Source: Aspidapion aeneum
Taxonomy: Eukaryota > Arthropoda > Insecta > Coleoptera > Brentidae
Assembly (NCBI GenBank): GCA_963576565.1
Contig: OY755047.1
Span: 5,116,931-5,180,930 of the forward strand
Direction of reading: 5' to 3'
DNA length: 64,000 bases
Shown: positions 42,957-53,939 of the stretch, piece after piece
Layout of the letters: each line of letters opens with the position of its first letter
Numbering within the stretch: position 1 is the first letter of the stretch
Made by a program: the position numbers and the translations under genes
Notes under the pieces: generated by a model
The model's input: only the letters and a program-made list of their open reading frames with translations
What the model was told of the DNA's origin: nothing
Database searches by the model: none

Positions 42957-44446
42957 TCGGTTTTATTTTTAGTTTCCGAGATATTTAAATTTTGAGTTGA
43001 AGTTCCGGGATTTTGCATTTCATTTCCTTGGTTTTGGTAATAACCATTAGTTTCATATGACTGATCGGTGTATGGGTTATAATCATCGCTATGATACTGG
43101 TTATAATCATGGCTATCGTACTGATTATAATCATAGCTATTATATTGGTTGTAATCATGGTCATCGTATTGGGTATAATCATAGTCATTGTATTGGTTAT
43201 AATCATGGCTATAATTATTTTGAGAAGATACATCATTCATGTGTAATTCTTCGAAATGAAATTGAGGTGGTTTAGGATAACGTTGCCAGTGTTGTGGTAG
43301 TTGACTTTGTTGGCTATGTACGCGTCTAAATGTATTATTAGATGTCACGGACATTGGGGTAGGTTTTGGTAATTGATCTTGTGGTGTATTTTTTGGTTTA
43401 AATACGTCTGGTTTGGGACCGAAAACTTGTTCACCTGTGAAAAACTTTTTTGGTGGCATTGGTCGTGGTTGAATATTTATTGGACCAGTAGGAAACCTAT
43501 TTTGGTTAGCAAAATTTTGATTAGAGAAATTTTGATTTTGAGGTCGCTGCTGAAAGAAGTTTGAGTTTTGACTAAAATAATTTTGAGGTTGTCTTTGGAA
43601 ATTATTAAACGGTTGATTTGGTGAGCTAAAAATATTTCTATTAGGTACTTGTTTTGAACTTGAAGGGAAATTGTGATTATTTTGAGAACCGTATAATTTT
43701 TCGAAATTTTCGAATTCGTTGACTTTAGTCATGGCTTCTTCTAACGAATCGGGTTTATTGAAAAACATATTGTCACGGATTTTACCTGTGCAATTTGCGA
43801 TAAAAGTATTTAATGCAGTTTTTTCATATTCATTTTTCAAAATAGCAAATGTTTCGAGGGGTAGATTTTCTTGTCGAACCATTTGATTGATTGCGTTTGT
43901 AAGGTGCTTAAGCCGTGTACCAAAAGAAAAAAGATCTTCGTTTTTAAAAGGTTTGGTGCGAGCTAAATCTTGAATTAAGCATTCTTTATCTCTTCGATCA
44001 GAAAAACATTGTTTTAAAGCTTCCTTTAATTCGAAATAATTTTGTATATCACTTCTATTGCCTACCAATTTTTCGGCATTACCTGTCAATTTACTTTGGA
44101 TGTGATCAAAAATTAATGCATTAAGTGTCTCATTTCGTGCAACTGAATAGTCTTGTACTAACCTATCGCATTTGTTTAAGAAAATATTAAGAGTTTCATA
44201 ACTACCATCATAAGGTCTTAAAGTATTTAACCTTGCCCTTAATAAATCCCATTCTATACGTGGTGGTTGAGGTAGTGGCATAACATTACCTTCTTGATTT
44301 GCCATTTTTGACGGTCTTATAACGTTTGCAAAATTTTGAAACCGATATTCAAAATGTTTCGGTTGTTTTTTCTCTGTTTTTGATTTAAACTGATTCGAAA
44401 ATAAACTACTTAAAGAATCCGAATCAGAATCACTGTCTGAGCTCAT
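42917..44446 (-). CDS. gag: Errantivirus Gag
   Basis: 509 codons, intact. Gag forms the particle and packages the RNA. The N-terminus is a Ser/Asp run (MSSDSDSDSDSLSS). The middle (residues about 70-260) looks like a capsid: RLNTLRPYDGSYETLNIFL and FSDRRDKECLIQDLARTKPF are typical gypsy-group Gag text. The C-terminal 200 residues are rich in Asn, Gln, Phe and Pro, ending in about six DYNQY-type repeats. There is no CCHC zinc knuckle, as is usual for errantiviruses. The start follows a short leader. The stop lies about 35 bp after the proposed frameshift site. Confidence 0.9.
   Translation of the reverse strand: MSSDSDSDSDSLSSLFSNQFKSKTEKKQPKHFEYRFQNFANVIRPSKMANQEGNVMPLPQPPRIEWDLLRARLNTLRPYDGSYETLNIFLNKCDRLVQDYSVARNETLNALIFDHIQSKLTGNAEKLVGNRSDIQNYFELKEALKQCFSDRRDKECLIQDLARTKPFKNEDLFSFGTRLKHLTNAINQMVRQENLPLETFAILKNEYEKTALNTFIANCTGKIRDNMFFNKPDSLEEAMTKVNEFENFEKLYGSQNNHNFPSSSKQVPNRNIFSSPNQPFNNFQRQPQNYFSQNSNFFQQRPQNQNFSNQNFANQNRFPTGPINIQPRPMPPKKFFTGEQVFGPKPDVFKPKNTPQDQLPKPTPMSVTSNNTFRRVHSQQSQLPQHWQRYPKPPQFHFEELHMNDVSSQNNYSHDYNQYNDYDYTQYDDHDYNQYNSYDYNQYDSHDYNQYHSDDYNPYTDQSYETNGYYQNQGNEMQNPGTSTQNLNISETKNKTENFQEVSSKQNQT
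42950..42956 (-). promoter_or_regulatory. Candidate -1 ribosomal frameshift heptamer
   Basis: A AAT TTT in the gag frame fits X XXY YYZ. Slipping by -1 here enters the frame that encodes the protease with no intervening stop. Any downstream RNA structure was not assessed. Confidence 0.55.
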
Positions 44447-45033
44447 AAAAATTACAAAAAAAATTAATTTTTAAATGTTTTTAATACTAATTTCTTTTTT
44501 TTCAAAATTCTAAAATTCAGTTTTCGATTTTTGTTGAATTTTATTTATTTTTGTTTTTCCTATTCTATTATTAACCTAGTTGATCGCAATTGATCTTGCC
44601 CTAAATCTATTGATCCCAATTGATCTTGCCTAAAATTAGTGATCCCAATTGATCTTGCCTAAAATTAATGATCCCAATTGATCTTGCCTAAACTAATGAT
44701 CCCAATTGATCTTGCCTAAACTAATGATCCCAATTGATCTTGCCTAAAATTAATTGATTGCAATTAATCACGCCCTAAAATTATCTCTGCCGAAATCTTA
44801 CACGATCTAGGAAGAGGCGAAAAGGAAAATTTGGCACTTACGATTTTTGTGGTCTTCTTGCGTCGTGGTTGCTTTATCGCTGTGGCCCAAATTAATCCTT
44901 CCCCGATTCACCAACAGAGAACTGCGACTTGTCACTGTTAAAGTTCTTTTTGCGTTTTAAAGAGTTGAAACTCACGAACCGATTAAAGTTTTTGTTTTTT
45001 AACCGATACTAAACGCATCCGCACGACTGCGCC
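44447..45033 (-). other. Errantivirus 5' leader
   Basis: 587 bp between the 5' LTR and gag: primer site, about 250 bp of unique leader (44785-45010), the tandem array 44581-44784, then about 130 bp of AT-rich DNA to the gag start. Confidence 0.8.
44581..44784 (-). repeat. Seven tandem 28-30-bp repeats in the viral leader
   Basis: Plus-strand unit TGATCCCAATTGATCTTGCC then TAAA(A)(T)TAA. Units start at 44581, 44611, 44640, 44669, 44697, 44725 and 44755. The middle five are nearly identical and the outer two diverged. The position matches that of the Su(Hw) insulator array in Drosophila gypsy, but the motif differs. Confidence 0.9.
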
Positions 45034-45034
45034 A
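45015..45034 (-). other. Primer-binding site, tRNA-Ser type
   Basis: On the minus strand TGGCGCAGTCGTGCGGATGC, whose first T is the last base of the 5' LTR. The TGGCGCAGTCG start resembles the tRNA-Ser-type sites of the Drosophila 17.6/297/ZAM group. Confidence 0.7.
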
Positions 45035-45260
45035 GTTAAGTATTAACTTTAGAGTTAATTGTTTTTAAAAAATTTTATTTTGCGTAATAACTTTAAAGTA
45101 ACAATAGTACGATCTTAAGTCTACAGAAGCTTTGCTGGGAATGGTTTAATTTTCTCCTAACAATTCATATAATAGTAAAAAAAGTGCAAAGTTAGCAAAC
45201 ACGTGTGGTTATAAAAATGCTTATCTAATATAATAAAAATAATATTATGTGAATATAACT
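45034..45260 (-). repeat. Errantivirus 5' LTR
   Basis: 227 bp, no difference seen from 37191-37417. On the minus strand it would carry the viral promoter; no clear TATA box, so an initiator-type start is likely, as in other errantiviruses. Confidence 0.93.
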
Positions 45261-45264
45261 CGCT
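45261..45264. repeat. Errantivirus target-site duplication, right
   Basis: CGCT; see 37187-37190. Confidence 0.85.
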
Positions 45265-45892
45265 TGATTAGCTCACACAAAAATTAAATTTAAAGCAGAA
45301 GCAAATGTGACAATCACAGATGACAAAGTCAAATACATGTCAAATATAACAGTTGGAATGTGGAACATGGCGGGTAATTTGAATTCAAAATAAGGAATGC
45401 TAAATCTTGAAGATTTTAACCTTTTAATCATGTTGCTTCCTTACAAACCTTTGGTGGAATATCGGGATGGTGTCTGAGAATATTTCACTGAAATTTTGCG
45501 GAAATCTGTAGTGCCATTTTGAAAATACCATAAAAAAACCTCTGACCTCCCATAAGACCCAATGTAAAATTCAGCCCCGGGAGAACAGCTGATTTTTTCA
45601 GGGTCGTGGCCTCTATTTTTGTGTTGGCCTTGTGTGAGCTAATGAAGCGGCTCTGAAAAATTAAGGATCACTATACATTTAAAAAAAATTGTTCTTTAAG
45701 AATATAGTAAAAACAATCTCAAAATCGGCTTTATTTTTTTTAAAAATCAAATATTCATGAATCGCCATTCCAACTTCAATATTTTAAAGACAATCAGCTG
45801 TGTCGTAACGTGAGCATCAAAAAAAAATCAGCCTGCGATGTGACGTCAAGAAAGTGGAGGGTGGTGGCCCGTCTGTTTTGATATCCCTGGTG

Positions 45893-46395
45893 TGGCAGCT
45901 ACTCACTCATCACATAAAATAAACATAACAAAAATCTAAATGTCCCCAAATTGGCCGTGAATTATTAACTGTGAGACCCTTACATCTGTTCTACAAAATA
46001 TTTCATTGATTTTTTTGAGGAAAATGTTTTTCTGTTTAAATATGCGCGGGTATAGAAAATGGGGATTTTTCCAAGCCGTACTTTGCTAAATTTTAATGTA
46101 TATATCTAATTCTTTTTAATATAAAAAAATATGTATGTAGGCAGTGGCGGATCCACGATTACCAGGGAGGAAGAGCGGGGGTGCAAGGAGAAAGCAAAAA
46201 CCAAAATATTTATTTTCACTGCTTTCTGCTGCTGCTGAAACGAGTGGAAGTACAGCTTTGACAACTGGTTTGAGCTCATGAAAAACTACATTCATTTTCG
46301 TGGGAATAATTCAAGAAACGATAAACTCTTTAAAAGTTATCTATTGTTTTATTTCAGCTGTATTAGTTCAGGCAAGATTCGGGAAAATCCACTTT
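45893..46395. other. No recognised gene
   Basis: CAGTGGCGGATCCACG at 46142 is the start of a hAT-like end without a visible partner. Confidence 0.4.
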
Positions 46396-48386
46396 CTAGA
46401 AGCATTTTATATTATTTTTTGGCAAATGGGCAATTCCCCCTATTTTGACCCCGCTGAATCCGAATATCCCTGTTGCCAACTCGAAATATTGACAGGGGCT
46501 GAGATATTAAAGATGGCGGCCAAAATGGCGGCGGAATTTTAAATTGCCGCTGGAAAGCCCAAATTGTCACAGGTGTACATTCAAAATATATATTTCTATA
46601 ATTAAAAAATAATGACATATTATTTTTTTTTAATGGCTGCAAAAACCTCATAAAACCCCCCAGACCCCCCAAAATCTGAAAGTTTGAGGTTTTTTCAAAT
46701 TTTCTTAAAAACTAAGCTTCTAAGAGAAAAATGTATAATACACTTTATTGTAGACAATAAAATTCGCTTTTCAACATGGTATAACCTAATAAAGTTAGAC
46801 TAATAACAAACTCTCCAGCGGCGTCCGTTAATTGAAGTAATTAAAAAAAGTTGAAAAAATACCTATGTTTTTTCCAAAAATTTTTTTTTTTTTTTTAAAC
46901 TAATATCTACAGAAAACTATGTATTACATTTTGGTATACTCAATAAAATTTCCTTCAAAACGACGTATAACGTGATTAAATCGGTTTTATAAATAAAACT
47001 TCAGGGGTATCCGTAAATTAAATTAATTTTGAAAAAACAGAAAATGAACCATTTTTGTTACAGGTTTTATCTAATTTTCTCAAAAACTAAGCTTAACATG
47101 AAAAAACTTGTTCTACACTTTTTTGTAGACAGGGAAATTCTCTTTTTAAAAATGTGAAACTCGGTGGGGTTTCACTTATAGCAAACTCTCCAACGACGTA
47201 CGTCAATGGGGGTGATTTCAACAAATCATTAAAAATAACATGTTTTTCATACGTTTTATTCAATTTTCTTAAAAAACAAGCTCTTTATCAAAAAATATGT
47301 TCAATACTTCGTCATAGCCAATAAAATTTCCTTTCAAACGATGTATAACAAAGGTCGAAAAAATAAGGTCGAAAGTACAAAAGGTCGAAAATACAAAAGG
47401 TCGAAAGTACAAAAGTCGAAAGTACAAAAGATCAAAAAACAAAAGGTCGAAAGTTCAAAAGGTCGAAAGTATGAGTACCTAATTATGATTATGCCCGCCC
47501 CCCCCCAAACCGTTGCATAAGATTCACCACTTTACTTTTAGTTTCACCTGTGTCAAAGTTACTACGGTTACGTTCTGCACAAAAATATTGCTTAGGGAGG
47601 GCCATGGATCGATGCCCCCTCCCCTTACAACCACCGGTGTTTTTTTGCTTTAAAGAACTTATTTAGATAACTGAAAATATCTAATCTAATCTAATCAAAA
47701 AACAGTTTTTTTTCATTTGGAAACTTTTATTTTAGTAGGTATAAATTACGAACCTTTTTGAAGTATTTATCATAACATTAACCTCACTTTGTAATATATC
47801 ATATAAAAAGAAATTGTCTTATCCTCAATAAAGAATAAAGGCACATTTTTTTCTGAAAGTCTTAGTTAGAAAAGATATTTAAATATGCAAGAAAAACTGA
47901 TTATTTCAGTTATTTTTGAAAATAAGTTTATATTAGTACGCCCCTGAAGCCTTAAATATGGCCCCGACATTTTATTAAAGTTTTTAAAAGAAAATGTTAT
48001 GTTCTACAATAAAGTATACTACATATTTTTTCCTAAAAAGTGTAGTTTTTGAGAAAATTTTGAAAAACCCATAATAAAAATGTTTTTTCTAAATAATCCC
48101 AATTTACGTACGCCACTGAAGAGCTACTTGCTGCTAACCTTATTAACCAATACATCGTTGGAAAGGGAATTTTATTCTCCACAAAAAACTGTTCTTTGAA
48201 ATTTTTGATAAAAAGGTTAGTTTTCGAGAAAATTGCATAAAACTAAAAAACAGGTTTTTGAGGGTTTGGGGGGATTTTCTCCGTCTCTGTCGATTTTTCG
48301 AGTTGGCAACAGAGATATTCGGATTCAGCGGGGTCAAATTAGAGGGAAATGGTCTGTTGCCAAAAAGTAATATGATTTGCTTCTAG
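46396..48386. mobile_element. 2-kb inverted-repeat element with degenerate internal repeats
   Basis: Terminal inverted repeats of about 95 bp: CTAGAAGCATTTTATATTAT, CCGCTGAATCCGAATATCCC and GTTGCCAACTCGAAA at the left, complemented at the right. The interior has about six diverged units of about 200 bp, each with a TTTTCTCAAAAACTAAGCTT-like block and then TGTAGACAATAAAATT. No transposase. It also holds the 47345-47470 minisatellite. Confidence 0.7.
47345..47470. repeat. AAAGGTCGAAAGTAC minisatellite
   Basis: Seven to eight imperfect units of AAAAGGTCGAAAGTAC, 15-18 bp each. Confidence 0.85.
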
Positions 48387-49070
48387 ACCGAAAACGGAGA
48401 GCCTTTTAAAATAATATGCTCTGACTATATATGCAAAAACTTAAAAGACAAACCCCCCCGTAGATTTTTTAAAAAAGTTGTATTGCGAGTGAATTTTGTT
48501 ATAACTTGCGATTGATACATATTTTTTTTCCCCCAGGAGTAAAATTTTTGTTTTTATCAAGGAGTGGGAGGGGGTACCCGGGCCCCTTTGGCCCCCCTGA
48601 ATCCAACACTGTATGTAGGCTTTTGCAGGTTGTATAGCAATTATATTGAACTTACCGCACCTTCCTAAGTTGAAATATTAGAGAGTTATTGGAAGTTAAA
48701 TAAGATCTACCAGTAATGATGCTAGCAGTTGCGGCGTAAAATACGGCAGACTTTAATAATAATTGTGCTAGATTTTATTAGTGCACAAATAAAGTCATGC
48801 AGTATTTATGTAACTTGGCCTTATTTTGACGGTTTGTTGAAATTTGTTAGCTGAACTGTCACTTTTTTAACTAACCATTTTGCATTCTATGTTTGTTTTC
48901 TTTTAAAGAGGTGATTCATTACAAATTTTTTTTTAGCGTGCATACCGCTGATTGACGCTCACGTGTCTTGAAGGTGGGTAAAAACGCAATAAGCGTTGAT
49001 CTGGCCTGAAAAGCAGAAGAGCTGTCGTTTCTTTTTATTTGTAATCGATCTTTTCATTGATCGATATGTA
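48387..49070. other. No recognised feature
   Basis: Nothing supported. Confidence 0.4.
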
Positions 49071-50550
49071 CAGCGTGTCCCATTTTCGATGGGATTAAAT
49101 GGGAAACTCGGTTATTATTAAAGATATTGATTTTCTGATTGCTCTTTTTTTGCGCCGTTAAAAATGGCGTAATCAGATTTTTGCTATACCCCGTAGTTTC
49201 GCTAATACAGGGAGTTTTTGAAAAAATTGTATTTTTAATAATCCCTTGTATCTCGCTTATTTTGCGAGATACTTTTATTCCGTAAGAACATTTTTATGGC
49301 AACTTTTTTAGAAGAAAATAATGGCGTTGTCAATTTTTTAAAATATTGTTTAGTTTTTGAGATATGGTATTTATCATAAAAAAATTAAATACGGACCTGG
49401 ACTTTTTTACTACTTTTTTGATTGGTTTCATGCTAGTATTATCATAAAATAAAAAAAAAATTAAAATTTTTGTTTTAAGGTAAAAGAAAATATTTAATAT
49501 TTAAAAAAAAAATTAGTCCGAACCTGGATATTTCCAACATAAATATAAACTAAAAATTGCTAGTTAAACAATTTTTAGTTTAACTGTTTTGATACTTAGC
49601 ATATTAAAATGGTTTTAAGGTAATTTACACATTTATTTGAAACAAAGTCTACGAAAAATACAAAAAAAAACAAATTACAAAAAATAACTAAATTTTCTGA
49701 TTACCATTATGTGCAAGACATTGTTGGCATTTTTGAGTAATTTTTCTTAACGCATTTTACATAAAAATATTTCTGCCATTTAAATATTGGGATTTTGTTG
49801 CTTGAATGAAGCAGTCAAACATATCACATTTTTCAATGGGCGATTTCTAGCCAGTTTAAAATAATTGTAAGCCCAAAATGACAATGTCAATTCCACGCTT
49901 TTGTTTTGTAAATTTCACGACCTGCAGTGCTACCATCAAATAATTAGTATGATATACTTTTTAACGTTTTTTACTCATTTATAAATCTTTTAATTATCAT
50001 TGTAAAACAGATAAACTAAAAATCGTTCAACTAGTGTGTCTTGCAATTTTTAATTTATAATTACCTTGGAAATTTCCAGGTTCGGACTATAATTTTTTTT
50101 TTCAAATATTAAATAGTTTTTTTTAACCTTAAATCAAAAAAATATCAAAGTTTTATCATTTTAAGGTAATAATAGCATGGAACCAATCAAAATAGTAATA
50201 AAAAAAATCCAGGTCCGTATTTAATTTTTTTATGATAAATACCATATCTCAAAAACTAAACAATATTTTAAAAAATTGACAAAGTCATTATTTTGCTCTA
50301 AAAAAGTTGCCATAGAAAGGTTTTTACAGAATAAAAATATCTTGCAAAATAAGCGAGATACAAGGAATTAACTAAAATGCAATTTTTTCAAAAACTCCCT
50401 GTATTAGCGAAACCACGAGGTATAGCAAAAATCTGATTACACCATTTTTAAGGGCTCCAAAAAAGAGCACGGTAAGGTGCAATCAGAAAATCGATATCTT
50501 TAATAATAACCGAGTTTCCCATTTAATCCCATCGAAAATGGGACACGCTG
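49071..50550. mobile_element. 1.48-kb foldback element with TA flanks
   Basis: The whole unit is a palindrome centred near 49810. CAGCGTGTCCCATTTTCGAT, ATTTGCTATACCCCG-type and AAATACGGACCTGG blocks at the left appear complemented at the right, ending GGGACACGCTG. TA lies on both sides. Arms exceed 600 bp with moderate divergence. No coding frame. Confidence 0.8.
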
Positions 50551-50954
50551 TACCTATAGCAGTCTATTTTCGCCTGCTCTTGTTTTGGTTTCTTTCGTAT
50601 CTCGGTAGATGGCGCTTCTTGCGAGAGTTTTCTCACTATCTACATAAGATTAGAGACAAAACCGTCTAATTAACTTTTCAAGAGTGTCACATTGACCAAG
50701 CAGTGTTCCGAGAAGCCTCCCATAAGGACGAAATAGTTAACTGTCAACACTTATTAGGTGTCCATTAGATCTTGGACCGCGTGAGGTTAAGCTTTCAAGC
50801 TACCCACGGAAAAATATGAGAGAAACAAAAACTTCTTTTTACCTGATTAGCCACGAAACTTGTTTGATTTTTAAATTACTAAATTTCACGTTTACTAAAT
50901 TAACGTTGTGTTAAGCTTCTTAATCTTTAGTATTCCAAAATCTATCTTTTTTGC
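50551..50954. other. No recognised feature
   Basis: Nothing supported. Confidence 0.4.
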
Positions 50955-50962
50955 CCTGAATG

Positions 50963-52456
50963 CAGTGTTGCCAGATCTGGTGTAAATTCACCAGGTTTGG
51001 TGATTTTTCAACCCCTTTGGTGAAATGGTGAAAACTTTTTGAAAAAGACTGAATTCTGGTGATTTTGTGACAGTGTCTTAAATTAAATTTTGAAAGAAAT
51101 TATTATATATTTCTTCATCTTGACTATGAAACACTCTGTAACCTACGTATAGGAAACCAAAAGTATGAAATAAATAAAACAGTGAGTAACGTAGATGTTG
51201 GTTGACAAACTAAAGACATGGTGACCCTTTTTTGTTTTTTACAAGCTTTTATTTAGCTTCAGATGTTCTGTCTAACTATCTAACTATCTATCAAATCTTC
51301 TGAAGCGTTTTTGACACACTTCCATTATCCGATTTGGATAAAATTTGGTACACATATAGTGGTCCCATGACAATACAATATTAAGAAAAAAATATCCTCC
51401 CACCCCTACCCCCACCCCTTCTATAGAAAAATGTGTTTTTGACACACTTCCCGTTATCCGATTTGGATGAAATTTGGTATACATATAGTGATCCGATGAC
51501 AATACAACCATAATTAAAAATGTCCTCCCACCCCTACCGAACCGAACCGAACCGAACCCCTTCCATAAAAAATGCGTTTTTGAGACACTTGACTTCAAAT
51601 GACTTTTATAAAATCTGGTATATGCATAAAGGTCCGATGGCAATACAGCCCAAACAAAAAATATATGTCTACCTCTACCCCCACCCTCTCCTTCCCCCAA
51701 TAGAAAAATGAGTTTCCAAACAACTCACGATCAGCGATTTCATTATAATCTAGAATAAACTCTTCTGTTCTGTTATTGAACAAATATTTTCATTTAATAG
51801 AGTAGATAGCTGAGACTAAAAAATAGAAAATAAATTGGTAAAAAATTTTTTTAAGTCACAAGTTTTTATAAAATGCATTAAAATTTAAAAAATAATTTTC
51901 TAACAGTCTAATATTATCATAATAATAAAAGTTAATCTAAATTTGTGATCTTAACACTTAAAGAATATTCAACATAGCAGGTCATCAAAGATATGTTTGA
52001 TGTGCCGCAATGTTATGCCATTGCCATACCTATGTCAGAGAAATGCTGGGGTATCTTAGGTCGGGTTGGGTGGGTTTGGTACCTCTGCATTTTTCTGCTA
52101 GATTGATTCTTGCAAATAGTGATATTTAATTGATACGGATATCTTATCTTGCTAACATTGTCAAAATTTCCATCAGTCTGCCATCGCTTTTATTATTATG
52201 ATAATATTAGAATGTTAGAAAATTATTTTTTAATTTTTAGTGCATTTTATAAAAGCTTGTGACTTAAATTGTTTTTTTACCGATTTATTTTTGGTCGCAA
52301 ATTTTTTATGCGCCCTTTTTAGCCTTTGAACACCGGCCACCGTCGATAACCCGTCCAAAATGCGGATGTTCTGGCAAATTGGTGATTTTTGGCAAAATCT
52401 GGCAACTTTTATCGCAAGCGTCTGGTGATTTTTAATTTTTGGATCTGGCAACACTG
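50963..52456. mobile_element. hAT-type element, CAGTGTTGCCAGATC ends, exact CCTGAATG duplication
   Basis: 15-bp perfect inverted ends (CAGTGTTGCCAGATC). Exact 8-bp duplications CCTGAATG lie at 50955-50962 and 52457-52464. The interior has tandem units at 51290-51700 and an inverted pair (51840-51930 vs 52190-52270, TAATATTATCATAATAATAA). No transposase, so it is non-autonomous. Confidence 0.85.
51290..51700. repeat. Three ~130-bp tandem units with GATGAAATTTGGTA
   Basis: Each unit has GCGTTTTTGACACACTTCC or a variant, CCGATTTGGATGAAATTTGG, ATATAGTGGTCC, GACAATACAA and CCTCCCACCCCTACC. Confidence 0.75.
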
Positions 52457-52464
52457 CCTGAATG

Positions 52465-52811
52465 TTACCGTTATTCTTAGTAACAATAACGATAACAGGT
52501 GTCAAGTTTTATCTATTATTTTCACTAACCCAAAATGTCTCTAATAACATTTGTCCCAGCCGCGCGTTATTACTAATAGCCTTATTTTAAAATTTCCAAT
52601 AAGTTCCTATTAACCACCATTTTGAATATTTAATTAAAAACTACGAAAACTAAACCATTACCATTATTTTTTCCCATTATAATGATGACCACCCTTGGGA
52701 TTTAAAATACATTTAGTAATAAGTGATAAAAGTCTTTTTAATAACAATTTTTATGAAAGTCCATTAAAAAAAGCAGGACAAACCTTTTTTTTTTTGATAG
52801 ATTGATACGAA
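52465..52811. other. No recognised feature
   Basis: Nothing supported. Confidence 0.4.
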
Positions 52812-53690
52812 CACAAAGAACAACTACGTTCTCCGACGCCTAGGCTCCACCTTCTTCGATCCTGACAATCATGTTCTGTCAGGTTTTTCTGACTCATTGA
52901 TTGACTGTCGCCATTCCAGTTTAGAATGCCCGCTTTTTCTGCGCCCTATTGGTTGTCATTCTAGGACCTTCTTTGGTAATCTTTCGGCGTTCATCCGTTG
53001 TACATGGCCGTACCACATCAGTTATCTTTTTGTGATGTCATCCGTTATGCTTCCCTCGATTCTCATTATTTCTTTTATGATCTCATTTCTTATGTGATCT
53101 GTTCTAGATATTCTCATTGATCTTCTTATTGCACACTTTCCATGTTTGTTTTGTATTTTTCTGTTACGCGACAAGTCTCTATTCCATACAACAGCGTAAT
53201 TTTTACCATTGTTTCATATGTGTTAAATTTTACATTCTCTCTGCTCCATAAAACACTGTTAAGACATCCAATAACCTTTTTTGCTTTTACTATTCTTTTT
53301 TCCAGTTCTGTACACTCTGTTTTTGTCTTATCAAATGTGACACCGAGGTATACATACTCATTGCATGGAAATATTGTATGTTCATTGTCTAGTTCTAATT
53401 CACTGGATTCGTTTCCAATACATAAGTACTGTGTCTTGTCCACGTTCACTGTTAATCCCCACTTTTGGTATTCTTCCGTTACCTTTCCCATCATATACTC
53501 CATGTCTTCTTTATCATTAGCTACAATTACTTGGTCGTCAGCAAACTGTAGTGTGTATATGGTAAATCGGTCGTTAAGTTGTATTCCCAAGCCGTGCACT
53601 TTACGTTTCCAGTTTTTTAGAGCTACTGCGATATATATTTTTAAAATAGTCTTAAGCCTTTCATTACCAGGAATTATTTTGAAAGTCGAT
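52812..53690 (-). pseudogene. LINE reverse transcriptase fragment (FADD motif)
   Basis: The minus-strand frame 53126-53599 encodes 157 residues: LQFADDQVIVA (catalytic pair), YQKWGLTVNVDKTQYLC, NEYVYLGVTFDK, CLNSVLWSRENVKFNTYETM and LLYGIETC, in the order expected for a LINE palm, thumb and connector. Just upstream at 53600-53640 is KNWKRKVHGLG, paralleling KVWKRKCQNMG at 4830. After 53126 the frame is broken; the tail to 52812 matches 10840-11035. The endonuclease domain is absent. Confidence 0.85.
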
Positions 53691-53730
53691 TTCCAATTTT
53701 AATTTAAGAGTTTGACCGTGTGTATAGTTT

Positions 53731-53902
53731 TAGCTCACACATATACTATACTATAGTAGTGTGAGCTATGGTGATCCTAATTTTTTCGAGAAAAAAAAAG
53801 TTGCTCCGATTTCAAAAATTTTTATATATCTTTGCGTTTCAGATGATTTTGAAACTTTTTTGTTGCGCCGTCTGTCTGTCTGTCTGTCTGTCTGTCTGTA
53901 TA

Positions 53903-53939
<37 letters not shown>

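Larger units (their letters stand above)
37191..45260 (-). mobile_element. Full-length errantivirus (gypsy/Ty3 group with env)
   Basis: An 8070-bp endogenous retrovirus of the insect errantivirus type, on the minus strand and antisense to sNPF. It has 227-bp LTRs that I read as identical, bounded AGTTA...TAACT, a 4-bp CGCT duplication, a primer site, gag, pol and env in order, and a polypurine tract. Matching LTRs imply a young insertion. Gag, most of Pol, and Env are open. One frame break separates protease from reverse transcriptase, so this copy is probably not competent by itself. Confidence 0.93.
36951..45892. mobile_element. Inverted-repeat DNA element interrupted by an errantivirus
   Basis: Left arm 36951-37190, core 45261-45647, right arm about 45650-45892. 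The right arm is the complement of the left (CCAGGGCTATCAAAAC vs GTTTTGATATCCCTGG). Without the 8-kb insertion it is about 870 bp, a palindromic non-autonomous element. Its core has TTAGCTCACACAA and TTGTGTGAGCTAA at its edges. Confidence 0.7.

Noticed and set aside
40501..43564. Several frames of 60-170 codons on the plus strand across the virus
   Set aside because: Shadows of gag and pol read on the opposite strand; hydrophobic text without motifs.
44581..44784. Viral leader repeats as a CRISPR-like array
   Set aside because: There are no unique spacers, the units are directly tandem, and this is a eukaryotic retroelement leader.
44581..44784. Viral leader repeats as true Su(Hw) sites
   Set aside because: The gypsy core (TGCATA-type) is absent from the units; only position and layout are similar.
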